DNA from: Campylorhamphus procurvoides
Lineage: Eukaryota; Chordata; Aves; Passeriformes; Dendrocolaptidae
Direction: 5' to 3'
NCBI GenBank assembly: GCA_013396655.1
Contig: WBMV01009262.1
Coordinates: 471,865-535,864 of the forward strand
Length of the DNA: 64,000 nt
The notes under the pieces were generated by a model, which was given only the letters and a program-made list of their open reading frames with translations, did not search any database and was not told the origin of the DNA. Shown here piece by piece: positions 24,446 through 35,870 of this stretch (position 1 is its first letter; each line of letters opens with the position of its first letter). The position numbers and the translations under genes were made by a program.

Positions 24446-24680
24446 GGTCCGTCTCCAGCACGAACACGCAGGCTGCCTCCTGCACTTCAAAGGGGCCGGG
24501 CCAAATCTTTGCATAGATTAGTCATTAACAATGGAGTTAATAATGATAATGGCACAAATGTCCTGTGCCTGCATGAGCTACACTTAGGAAAATGTGCCAG
24601 CACCAGATAATCACCATGTTTCATATTGTCAATGAGATCAATCATATCGAGAGCTCATTCATCAATCAGCTGTGGCGGGG
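24446..24680. promoter_or_regulatory. Candidate developmental enhancer (POU/SOX and PBX/HOX-type sites)
   Basis: The block begins just after a splice-acceptor-like tract (CCTTTTCTCTTGCAG, ending 24445). It contains TTTGCATA (24508-24515, octamer-like), the SOX consensus AACAATGG (24527-24534), several TAATGATAATGG-type homeodomain words, and two identical ATCAATCA sites (24637-24644 and 24661-24668). ATCAATCA is the complement of the PBX/HOX core TGATTGAT. No donor follows the acceptor-like tract, so an exon is not supported. Regulatory function is inferred from motif density. Confidence 0.4.
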
Positions 24681-26378
24681 GCTTAGCAGGCAGGAGGATG
24701 TGCAGGCAGCTCAGAGAGCCTCAGAAACCAATTTTTTGGGGGAAAAGGGTGGTCCCTGGGGTTTGGAGGGGGGTGAAGAGGTGTCAAAGCCTTGGTGGGC
24801 TCCAAACCCAGCTGGTTGCCAGGCAAAGCCTCTGCTCCCTTCTCCTCTCAAGGATGTTCCCCTGTGTGGTGGCTGAGGCTGTCGGGGCTTCCTCTGCTGG
24901 AGACAGATTGTTTGTTGCTGTTTCTCCATCTGGCTGGAATCATGTCTGTCTTCCACTGTGTTGTTTGTTGCTCGATTGCCACCTGTAATCCATCCTTTCT
25001 CCACTGTTTGCTACCAAGGAGATGTCCTCAGCTGCACGGCCCCCTGTGTTGCCCTCAGGTCCCACTTCCCCACATGGGATCCCAGTCCACCTAGTGCTGT
25101 AAGTCCTGCCCCAAGGGACTTTCTGCTCTGAAAAATAGGACCTTGCCTCAAAAATCATCCCTCCACCTGTAGTCCTGGCAGTGAGGAGCCAGCAGGCAGG
25201 GGATGGGCAGCTCTCCCACAGCAGCTTCGCTCCAACAACCAGTGCAAAGTGATGGAGAGCCTGTCCCCATCTGCAGCAAGGCCAGGGCCAGACCCTGCCC
25301 GAGGGCACTCACCCTTGCAGAAGGGGTAAGGATAGGCTGCCAACGTGTTATGGACAGCTTGGGGTCCACAAATGCTGCTGGACAATCCTTTATGACAGTT
25401 GTGTTGGCAAGGGGGAGACACTGCTGCTCCAGCCTCTCAGCTCCTTTCAACCCCAAACCCTGTGGAGTAAGGCACCCCAGTGAGCTGTGGTTGTGGGGTG
25501 GGCAGTGCCCACCCTCCTCGTGCCTGTGCATCCTCCCTGCTAACTGCTTGGTGAGCAGGTTGGGAGCTGGCAAAGGACTCCAGGTGCCGCCAGCTTGGAG
25601 CTGCCACAGCTGGCAAGGCTGTCACTCCTGATCTGCGTGAGTCAGACAGTGGAAGGCATGGGGATGTGGAGGAGACACAGCCCTGCCTGTCACTCTGCTG
25701 GGTTCTCCATCCAGCACCAAACCACTCATCCACTGCTGGCTCTGCCTGGCCTCCATCCTCTGTGCTAGACAGGGGTGCAGCCTGGGGGCTTTGGGCTCGC
25801 TGCCACAGCAGGATTTGGGGCAAAAGATTGCATCCCTTATTCCGGGTCTCATAGTGAAAAGGGAACAAACCATCCTACGTATCTCATCATTGTGCCAGTT
25901 TAGGAGAACTGGGAGACCCACCAGAGGCACTGGTGATACCCACCTGCAGACAGCCAAGAGGGTGGCCCAAAGGGTTTGGTCATCAATTTTAGCTCCATTA
26001 CCTGCATGGAGGCCTTGCTTGTACAGAGCTTTCATAATTCCTGGGGCAGATATTATTGCAGAGCACGGCCTGTGACCCCAGGTTCAGCAAGGTCCTCTCT
26101 GGAGGTCGACCTGAACTTTCTCAGAAGCCAGAAACCTTTCTTGCAGTGCCATGGCCAGAATCCTCACCTTCTACAGTGTGGTAACCAGCTACCTCAGCAC
26201 CTCTGCCAAGGGTGATGCAGATGTTGCCCAACAGGTAACAGCATCTCTGTGCTCATGGCTGTACCAGGGATGTAAAGCTGACAGTGGGGCAGAGCAAACC
26301 TCAGGAGCTCCTCATTAGGTTCTCCTCTCCCTTGCCTCAACCCTGCCGGGCCCATTCCCTTCTTTCTCACGGCAGCAA
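24681..26378. other. Unique non-coding DNA; one short exon-like segment
   Basis: No recognised gene. A splice-framed 88-base segment at 26147-26234 is discussed under findings. Minus-strand frames of 137-143 codons (25437-25868, 25622-26035) overlap each other and have no recognisable domain. Confidence 0.4.
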
Positions 26379-26430
26379 CCCTTCCTTTCTCCCTCCCTCC
26401 TTCCCTCTCCTCCTTCTCCTCCTTTTCCCC
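26379..26430. repeat. 52-nt uninterrupted pyrimidine tract
   Basis: Every base from 26379 to 26430 on the plus strand is C or T, with TCC/CTCC phrasing. Such tracts can adopt triplex (H-DNA) structure. It is also low-complexity sequence that explains the Arg/Lys/Glu-rich minus-strand translation over it. Confidence 0.9.
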
Positions 26431-29400
26431 ACTTCTGGAAGGCTGCTTGATTGCCTGACTCCCTTCATTAGCATGATACCTCCTGAAAAATTGGTAAACA
26501 GTGGTGTATGAATGAGGTGTTGATTGCAATCAGCAGGGGAGAAGGGGGGCTGAGAGCGCTGGAGCTTCTCAATCATCCAGTGATCTGGGTGGGCTGCTGG
26601 AAAGGATCCACTGCCCAGCATGAGCCATGCAGGGCTGCCAGTCCATGCAGCTCGTGCTGGGGACTCGATTCTCTCCAGCAGCCACCTGAGCATCCTTCTG
26701 CTGCATGTTCACACCCTTGCCCTTCCCTCTTGGGACTGTGGGATGTGGTCTGAGAGACCCCATCCCTACTGCTGAGGTAGGTGGGATGGCTGGGTGACAG
26801 AACATCCTGCTCCATGGGATGCATTGGTGGGCTGATGGCAGGGCAAAGCAGGGTGAGAGCACCTTGGGGCTCTTGGAAAACAAGAGCTTAAAGGTGTAAA
26901 CATATTCAAACCACATGCTGGTATTAATGTGGACAGGCTCCAGTGGAGCTGATCACTGGCCACCTGTTCCCCAGGCACCACTGGAGATGTTGCAGGGGCA
27001 GGCAGAGGATACAAGGCTGGTATCTGGCATCACAGAGGGGAATTTGCCTAATTTCTGGCCTGTTTCAGGGTGAAAGGGCCGAAATCATCCTCCCCAGGCC
27101 AGCTCCAGCACTGAGTTAATGCTACCTGGCTTTGAGAGCCCCACAAGAGTGTTTGGCATCTTAGAGGTAACAGCTTGCAGAAGAGATGTGGGTGCAGGTT
27201 GTCCCCCAGCACCCTGCAGCGTCACCAGGGAAGCAGGGAGTGTGTGGAACATGCTGCCAGGAGCTGTGTCCCCTGCATGGTGGGTTCCCAGCTCTGAGCA
27301 GGAACCTGGGTGCCCAGGGAAGGTGAGCAGCAGGGGCAATGATGCCCATCATCACCCAGCTTGGCAGTGTGAGATTCACTCTGTTCCCAACCCTGGGCTG
27401 CTGCCAACACGCTCACCCACAAGTGTCTGTCATTAAGGATCTATTTAGGTGTGCAGAAGTTGCCTAATTTTTCAAGGGTGCTGCAAATTCCCAATGTCCT
27501 TGAAGTTGGTTATTGCTGAAAGTACCTGATACCTCCAAAAATGAGTCGTGGGACACATGCATTTTGATGCCCAGTAGAAACAGGTGGGCAAAGGGCCAGT
27601 CTGTGTGTGGAATGAATGATTCCCTGTCAGCAAAAGGGGTGTCAGAGCATATCAGAACCCCACTTGCAGAGTCAGGCTGCAGCCCTATATTGCTGAATAA
27701 ACAGGAAAAGTGATGGGAACCCCCTTAGGGAAGCCCCTTTCCCTGTGGAGCCTTTCCCTTGTCCACCCAGGCCAAGTCTCTGCTCTGTCTGCAGCCCTGA
27801 TGCTCCACAAAAGTAGCCTTTGCTCACAGGAACCAAACTTCTTGCAAAGCCCCACCTGGAAAAGACAGCAGAAATAGAATGCCAGAGGATTATTCCCCAG
27901 CCATTCTCAGCAGGAAACATGACTGCCAAGGATAAAGGCAGGAATTAGAGGAGGGCGCCTGAAGACGGGGGTTTAGGGTGGGAGCAGGATCTTAGCAGAA
28001 GGAGGAAAAACAACTGGCAGTGGCTTTGACTCCTCTGCACCTGTTGTTTGACCTTATAAAACTCTGTTTGTGGAGGTGGTTGTTATTTTTCGTTAAAACT
28101 TTTAATCTAAAATCCCATTACACTCAGCAGCGTGTTCATTTGTGAGCAGAAGAAAAACAGTTCTGTGTTTGCTCATTCCTGTATCTTCCTCACTTCAAAC
28201 AGATGTAATAAATTATTTTCTCTTTCCTTCTTGTGTCCCTTTGTGGTTTGGCTTTTTTCTTTTTTTTAGGAGCCTTGGAGGCAGTTCAGCCTGGTTTTCC
28301 CCACTCCCAGCACCACACATCTCTTCCAGCTCCGCTGCTTTCAGCTCTGGTGACATGAAATAAAATTCACAGGATGTCCTCTGAAGTGGGGACTTTTCTT
28401 TGCCTGCCTCTCCTGCCACTGGGGTTAAACCAGCCCACCCAGACTAAATTGCCTGCCTTTAGGGTACAACAGCATTAAAGATACATCCAAGGCATATTTT
28501 TATGTTCATGCCCATCTCTGCTGGGCAGCAGCAGCCTAAGGAGGGGACAGACTGCAAGGCAGTTCTACAAACTAGTGGCCATTTACAGTGTTTTTCCTTC
28601 ACTCTACTTTCTTTGTCATCTTTATTTCAGGACTTGCTTTAAACCCAGGCTTTGAATAAGTCACTGGGAGCAGCCAGCAGTCCAAGCTGCTTCGTCACAG
28701 CTTCCCCTGACTTCAATAATTCACTTTCCCACCAGGAGCTGGTGTGCTTGTACGTGGCTTTGCTGTGGAGCACACCTGGCTCCCACACCAAAGCTGCTCA
28801 CAAGGAGAAGGAAAAGGGGATTTAAGGCTGAATGCCTTTGTTTTAAGGCATGCTACATTTCAGGCAAGGCAGAAGGTCTACCAGGCAGCTTGCCTGGCTG
28901 TGGGAAAGGCAGTAAGATGATCTGAGAATTGCTGTGACTTGGTGACAGAGATGCTTCTCTCATTGGTCCCAGGTTCCCAAGGGAGTAGATGGCATTGGTC
29001 CTTCAGCCCCTTCCTTGATGTGAAGCTTTGGGGCTGCAGCACCAGTGGATCAGTGTTCATCCTCCAAGAGCATCCCAGACCCCCCCACCACCAGGGATGT
29101 GTCCAGCCCTATGCCTTCAACAGTCTGAGAGCTGCACCACACCTCAGCCTTCTTAATGAGGTACCTGGGCTTGGGTTTTCCCCCAGAAAATCAAGCCAGA
29201 ATGTGTTAATTACCTGGTGATGGCCAGGAACAGTGAATAAGTGTTGGAATGGCAAGCAAGCTGTGGGGATTTGGCCTCCTCTCCAGCCAGACCCTCCTTA
29301 TGTGGGTAAATTGAGGTTTATGTTAAAGGAAATGCTAAGACTCCTATTGCAGTGTATTGATGGGAGAACGATAGGCATGGGGAGAGGCTGAAATACATAA

Positions 29401-30399
29401 TGTATAAACTCTGTATAATAGTGTTTTTGCTGTGGATCTCTTTTCCTGCCACTTCAGGAGCAAGGAATCACAGCTGTGAACAGCCAGCAAATTCCTGGGA
29501 TGAGAGCTGGATACCTGACCATGTCTTTGCAGTAGTGCAGGCTGAGGTAGGTGATGGTGAAGATGCTCTGGTGCCTCTGTAAGAGTGTGGCATGGGGTGA
29601 GGGGCTTATACTGATGCTAAGTGTAGTGGATCTCATCTCCTCACAGTAGCACTTCAATATTCCAAGGTGCTCCAGAAAAAACCAGAGAGGGCCTGGAGCA
29701 AAATGCAGCCAAGTCAATTGAAGTTAACTTCCCTGGGCATGGGGCCAGGCCCCTCTTTAAGGACTGTTTTTCCAGAAAGGCTGCAAAAATGTATTGATTC
29801 AACTGCCTCGAGCCTGCTCAAGTAAAGTGTGTGCAAAAAGAATCCTGAAAGCCTGGGCTTGCAGGAGAGGGTGCAGATTATGAGGAGCTGGCCTTATATC
29901 CCCCATGAATCTCTTGAAGGAGCCCCACAAATACTATAGGGGCACCATAGGGGCCCCCAGCCTTGCCCTCTTTCAGCATCCCTGAGGAAGACTAGTGGAC
30001 TAGGCAGGCTGGAGGAAGGTGGGGGATGCTTTGCAGCCCACAGGGCGTGGAAAAGGGTTTGCCATCGGGCAAGGCAAAGCTTCTCCTATGCCCAACACTG
30101 TCTCCAGGCAGAGAGGCCCCAGCACTGAGGGATCCATGGCTGGGAAGGGCTGAGATTTAGGGATGGAGGGTCTGGACAGATTTGCTGCAGGTCAGAGCTG
30201 AGCTGAACTCATCCCAGGGCTGCCTGGGGCGCTTGAGGCTTCATGTCCTGGGGCTGATGAGGCAGAGCATCCCCTGGCTCCACTTGCAGAGTTTCTTTCC
30301 CTTAAGGCTGTGTTTCCTGCACCATGGTGTGGGGCTGGAGGGATTTTCACAGCTTTTCTCCTCCTTCTCACTCTCCCCTCTCTCCTCCTGCAGCTCTCA
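26431..30399. other. Unique non-coding DNA
   Basis: Nothing is recognised over 4 kb. There are no interspersed repeats, RNA genes or convincing exons. T-rich stretches occur at about 28220-28270. A 12-base resemblance to miR-7 at 29986 was examined and rejected. Confidence 0.45.
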
Positions 30400-30590
30400 A
30401 TAACTGCTGCCTCTCTAATTGCATTATAACCAATGCGGGGAAGGAAAGCACTGCTTTGGCTTCAAACAAACAACGCCCTAACCCAAGTCATTATCCACCT
30501 GACTTGCTCCCCAACCTTCCGTGACATTCCCGGATTTGTCACGCTGTTTCAGCACTGCTAACGAGCAGAACAAACAAGGTTGTCGGCGGC
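30400..30590. promoter_or_regulatory. Candidate conserved non-coding element
   Basis: A compositionally even block with several CpGs among AT-rich words (ATTGCATTATAACCAATGCGG, CCAAT core; AAACAAACAACGCCC). No splice-bounded frame. The call rests only on contrast with the flanks. Confidence 0.25.
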
Positions 30591-32620
30591 TCCTGCAGCA
30601 CTGGACCTGGGATTCAGCAATGAGCCTGTGTCCAGGACCCCAAGGGGATGCTCTGCCTCTCTCATGTGTTCATCCTTCTCTTTGCCATCATCCTTTTTAT
30701 TTGCAGGCGCTTCTTCTGGCCTACTTGCAGCCAGTTCGTTGTCCTTTTGTTAAATAAAACCTGACTCCAGGCCTTATTTGGCAAAGAGAGGCTGGGAGAA
30801 GCTCGGCTGGCTCTTTCTTCTCCTGACAAACCTTTCAGGATAGAGGAGATGAGATGGAGAGAAAGACAGATCAATGAGATGCAAAAGCAGGGAAGAAAAA
30901 TAAGCAGGAGATAAAGGGGGGGTGGGAGAGAGAGAAAAACAAGGCAGATCCATAGGTGGGGTGGGAAGCAGAGGGAAGGCAAGGGTGGCAACCTGCTAAA
31001 CCCCAACCAGCCCAACCCCTGCACATGAAGTGAGGAACTGGGGGGTGGGGGCAAACTGAGAACACACTGATATAATATGTGTATGTCCTTCCCCAGCTCC
31101 TCCTGGGTGCTCACATGGGGATTTGGGGAGGGGGACCTGCTGTGCTAAAGAAATGGCCATGCTTCCATCTAGGAGCTCTTCTTTCCTCTCCTCCAGATCC
31201 CCTAACACTTTTCCCCCAAGATGCAGGTTGTTCATGGAAGCAGATGAGCACTATAGCCTGGCTTTGTTTCCAGCTGCCAAATGCTGTAAATACCTGGGAG
31301 GTGGTTAAAGCTGAGAAACAACAGAGATGCTTTAAACACAGCCCAGAGCCAACCCCACTACTGGTAGGGTGCAGAACTATCCCCTCTGTATTCTTGTTCT
31401 ATCAGGAATTAGCAATAAACGGGAATAAAAGCTAAAGGCATTGTGAGGTGTCTTCAGCACCTCTGGTGCCTCCTTATCCCTTTCAGAGCATGTTGAGTAG
31501 CAATGAGGAGTAAAACCCAGTTAGCTGGGAGGAGCTGATGGCACAAGAGTGTTCTCTGGCTACAGCACTGAGATGGTGAGGTTGGGGGCTGGTACAAGAG
31601 ACTCAGTGTGGAAATCACTGGTTTTCCTGTTATTTCACCATTTTCATCTGGCTGAGTAGCACTGAACATCTGCCTTAAGGCAAGTCACCTGGCCCAGCTC
31701 TTGAAACCACCAGCTTCGTTGGCAGCAAAGGAGGTCCTCGGCTGAAGAGAAAAAGTGAGGGCTTGAAATTATCTGTGCTGGAATCAGGTGAGAGTGAATG
31801 CTTTTAAATAGGGCATGAAATGAGAAACAGGTAATTGCCAGCAATGGAGCAAGCCCTGGGCATCGCTGGGGGAGCCAGGGAAATGTCTCTCCTTTGTCAC
31901 CCTAAAAGCACAGGACCTGTGGGGCAGCAGGACACATTCTCAGGGAAGGTGGAAGTCTCATCCAGAGGCAGCACTGGCAGCATAGCTCTGTCCCAGTTGT
32001 GGTTTTTATAATAAGTTGAATTCTCAGCTGGACCCAGCAGAAAATCAATGGTGGGACTTGAGAAAGCAGTCAAAATCCATAGAGCTAAATTGGCCACCCT
32101 GCAGACACGTGGGCGGCTTCTTGGGCATTGTGATATGTGACTGCACCGAAAGAGGCAAAACAGAACAATTTGAAAACTCCTTTGAAATAATTGCCTAAGA
32201 TTATTGAATTCTCTTAAAATACCAGGGCAAGATGCAGAAGTGCTTTATAAAAAAGTTGGCAGTGGAAGCTGGAGGAGTGAGGGAAGCCACCTTCCTGCTG
32301 CCAAAGGCATCTGAGGACAGTTGAGGTGGGTTTTTCCCTTTCCCAGTTATATCCAAAGAGGGCCTGCTGCTCCACCTGCGGAGTCTTATCTGCAGAGCAG
32401 CGCATCGGCTTTAGCAGAAAGTCTCTCATTCTCCAAAGTCTCTTTAATTCCATCCTTTTAGATCTGTCGTTTCGAGCACAGCCCCAACACCGACCACCTG
32501 CCCTTTAATAATAGAGACAGTGTCCTGAATGGTTTTATTTTTGGCAGCTTTGCCTTCATCTCCTCATTGGCAGGGAAGCAGGGAGCAGATATCCAGCTCC
32601 CCACAGCTACTGAGGGTACT
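30591..32620. other. Unique non-coding DNA
   Basis: No gene is recognised. The stretch 30830-30980 is purine-rich (GAGATGGAGAGAAAGACAG and similar), which lengthens the minus-strand frame 30662-31114. The segment of about 32150-32220 is AT-rich. Confidence 0.4.
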
Positions 32621-32950
32621 GTTGGATTTGGGGTTATTTTGGTCCCAGCTCCTCTCCCCCTGATGGATGCAGGAGCGATGGATGCTGTTGGATTTGGGGC
32701 TATTTTGGTCTCGGCTCCTCTCCCCCTGATGGATGCAGGAGCGATGGATGCTGTTGGATTTGGGGCTATTTTGGTCCCAGCTCCTCTCCCCCTGGTGGAT
32801 GCAGGAGCGATGGATGCTGTTGGATTTGGGACTATTTTGGTCCCAGCTCCTCTCCCCCTGGTGGATGCAGGAGCCATGGATGCTGCTGGATTTGGGGCTA
32901 TTTTGATCTCAGCTCCTCTCCCCCTGGTGGATGCAGGAGCGATGGATGCT
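32621..32950. repeat. 66-bp minisatellite, five copies
   Basis: Five contiguous units start at 32621, 32687, 32753, 32819 and 32885, each exactly 66 bp, beginning GTTGGATTTGGGG or a close variant and ending ATGGATGCT. Substitutions are few and shared among neighbours: GATGG against GTGG before GATGCAGGAG, and GGTCCC against GGTCTC or GATCTC. Because 66 bp is 22 codons, frames on both strands stay open through all five units (plus 32567-32968, minus 32458-33015). I read these as repeat artefacts, since neither frame has splice or promoter context. Confidence 0.95.
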
Positions 32951-35109
32951 GTCGGGCAGTGGCTGTAGGCAGCTCTGGGGGCTGTGAGAGCCTGTCCATG
33001 AGTTTCTAACAGCACATGGCTTTTGCTGGTTCGTAGCCAAGTGTCTGTAGGGACACCTGGCTATGCCATGTGCATCCTGCATCCACCTCATGGTAGCCCA
33101 GGACTGGGATGCCCTTTGAACATTCCCCACTTGGGGCTTGGAAAGGCGTGGGAAGCCTAGCCTGGTGTTTTCCATGCCTATCAACCTCTTCCAAGCTGTA
33201 AGAAAAAAGATAGGGGAGGAAAGTGAGAAAAAATCTAAGAAACAATTTTCTTCTGACATTTTTCTTTTCTTTTTCAGCATGATCCCTTCCGGGAGGAGGA
33301 TTTTAAAATTAATAATATTCTTTCCTTTTCTCTCTCTATTCCCGAGACTCCTGTTTTAAATTAATGAAAAGTCAAATACTATTAAGTCCCGATCATGTGT
33401 TTGTGATAACGAAGGGACTGATTTCCAGCCAGTTTAAAACTCTGATCCATTTCCCCACCCCCCTCTACTTTTTGGCTCTGATTAAAACTCCTTTTATTAG
33501 ATTTGCTCTTTGATGGGCTCCCTCTGATTTCCAACATTTGTGGTCCAAGGCTATGGAAAGCCTTTTCACTGAGCAGATTTGAAGGCTTTTTAGAATTCTG
33601 GTATTTTCCTCCCATGTCTGCTCAGACCAGGAGTGACGGGTGCTCTGCCAGGAGCTGGTGGGTGTTCCCAGGACTCTCACCTGGAGTGCTGCAGGACATG
33701 GCACATGTCAGGGCTGGACCCTGCCACTGAGATGCAGCTTTCAAGGCAGCAGGAATGTTAAGCTGGGTTTTCCTCTATGGTAGTTCTACCAAGACACTGT
33801 GAAAAGGAAAAATGTCCTCTGGTGGCCACAGAGGGCTGCCTTGGGAAAGGCCAGACATGGATCTGGAGGGCTTCCCAAATGCCTGAAAAGCCTGGTGAGG
33901 AATTGAGGCAGCCCTTGCTTGGCTTGCTTCCCTGCCCAGGTCATATAGTGAGGGTTGTACAGGCAGTAGTGCACCTACAGGGATGATTTAAGGAAGGACA
34001 AATGGATGGACTCACAGCTAGATGGGCCCATCCCCTAAAGGATGGGTGACAAGGTGACAAGGTGCTGTTGCCGATGGTTTCATTTATCACCTGTCTAGCT
34101 GGGTTCTCCAGCAAACTGGAAGAGCTCAAAGGGTTAATCTGTAGTTTAGGACTCAATACCAAAGATACAGTTGTTGGAAGAGAAGAAAGCCCTGTTGAAA
34201 GCTTTGGGAAATAATTTGCCTTGGCACTTCCTTATAAGAGTGAATTGATTTTTGCTGGGCTGTGTCAGGCTGAATTATGAATAGGGGAAAGTAGGGCTGG
34301 TGCTCCTAAAGCTGAAGGTGTGATTAGAGGCACGTGCAGAGGGGGCTTGTGGACTGCCTCCTTCCAGAACTTCCCACGTGAATCCAGGACTACAGTGTCA
34401 TCATCCTCAGAGTCCTTGGAGAGAGAGGTTTGCTTCAGCCTGGACACAAAGGTGGCCTCCTTGTTGTGCCCCCCAAACTGGGTCAGGAGAAGCCTTTCCT
34501 GGACCATCCAGGATGATTTCCTCTCCCTGCCCAGCCAGAAAAGCAGCAGATCGTGGTTCTGAAGGGTGAAGCAAAGCATTGCCATCATCCTGGGAGGATG
34601 TGGGAGCGTGCAAGAGGTGATCCCACCACTTTGCTCTCAGCCCTGCCCTGCCCACTGCAGAGCTGCTGGGAAGGAACCATGTCCCCAAGCCCTGTTCCTG
34701 CCCTTAAACCTCCTGGTGCTGCCTCACTGCCTGCATCCATCACTCGGCGCTGAGTCTGCTGCCCCCAAACTGCTTTTTTGTGGCCCGCTTGATGCTGCTT
34801 TCCAAGGCAAAGCTCCTCCTGCAGGCTGCTGGGAATTGTAGTGCAGAAAAGCCAGCAGGCAGGAGTAGACACAAAGCCAAGCTCCTGGCTGGCGTTTGGC
34901 CTGGCTTGTGCAGCTCCTCTCGGCACAGCTAGCACCAGTTCTTGCCCCCAGCACGCAGAGTCCCCGAGGAACCCGAATCTGCCTCTGACACCAGCCCAGC
35001 TGCCTCTCCACATCCAGCTCTGAGCATCCTGCTATGCAGCGTGGCTTTTGTTTGCCAGCTCAAGGGGAGTCACTGGGAAGAGAATGAGGTCTAGGCATTT
35101 TCTTTTCTC
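32951..35109. other. Unique non-coding DNA with one AT-rich block
   Basis: A long polypyrimidine run ending TTTTTCAG (about 33262-33278) precedes an AT-rich block (about 33279-33420, with AAAATTAATAATATTC and TAAATTAATGAAAAG) that looks enhancer-like. No matching donor follows. The rest of the stretch shows nothing supportable. Confidence 0.4.
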
Positions 35110-35870
35110 CCCTTGCCCTTTTATTTGTTATCCTCTATTATGAACCAGATCCAGCTCATCAGTAAGACCTGGGAACAGCAATTCCTGAATAATAGAGATG
35201 CTGTAGAAAAGGCTCGCCTTGATCAAAGCCACTTCCCAAACAAAGGGGCTCGAACTATCCACTTCCTTCCCTGCCCCTTTTCCCAGAAAATCTCCCCCAA
35301 AGAACATCTTGTTCAATAAGCCATCTGCTCCGTAATCACAATAACCCGGTAATAAGCACCGAGCTCCTCCAGCTCGGCACACCTCTCCGGTTCCTGGGAG
35401 GATGGAAATGCCCTGCTCGCCAGGGAAACAGGCAGGCATGGAGAGGCGGCAGCTCTCACACGGCAAATCCAGCACTCTGGGAAGGGGGAGATGGGGGGGG
35501 CTCATCCCTGCCGCCTCCTGTAGCCGTAATTTACCCCTCCCCAGGTAATTGTGCATGGAAATAGCTTCCCATTTCTCTGCTCAATCGTCCTGTTTGCTGT
35601 CACAGCCGGGCGTTTTGCATGTGCAATTACCCGTCCCTGCACATACCCGTGGGCACGCTCAGGTGTCGCCTGCCAGCCTCCGGCACTGCTGCTGTGATAC
35701 CAGCCAAGCAGAAGCCATTTTCCATATGAAGCTGCACGACCTATAGGATAAATAAACGGGTTGGAAAGCCAAGCAGCGCAATAAGTTAATTTAAACCCTG
35801 CCTTCTCTTCTTGTATGTTAATTTACTTGGCATTATGTTTAATCTTTTATTTACTGGCGTCTTTCTCCCC
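35110..35870. promoter_or_regulatory. Candidate large conserved non-coding block with inverted homeodomain sites
   Basis: About 750 bp with frequent homeodomain-type words. GGTAATTGTGCATG (35544-35557) and CATGTGCAATTACC (35618-35631) form a near-perfect inverted pair, the second preceded by TTTTG to give an octamer-like TTTGCATG. Further right are CCATATGAAG and ATAAATAAACG (forkhead-like). A 59-codon ATG frame (from about 35140) lies in the left part and reads like protein, but it has no known motif. Enhancer function is inferred. Confidence 0.4.

Noticed and set aside
24431..24520. Exon starting after CTCTTGCAG at 24445
   Set aside because: The acceptor is good, but no donor follows within a reasonable distance and the block reads as enhancer-like DNA.
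29986..30010. GGAAGACTAGTG, resembling the miR-7 mature sequence
   Set aside because: Only 12 bases match, the rest of the mature sequence differs, and the flanks do not fold into the expected hairpin.
33262..33360. Exon starting after TTTTTCAG at about 33278, reading HDPFREEDFK
   Set aside because: No donor follows; the frame closes after 28 codons in an AT-rich block.
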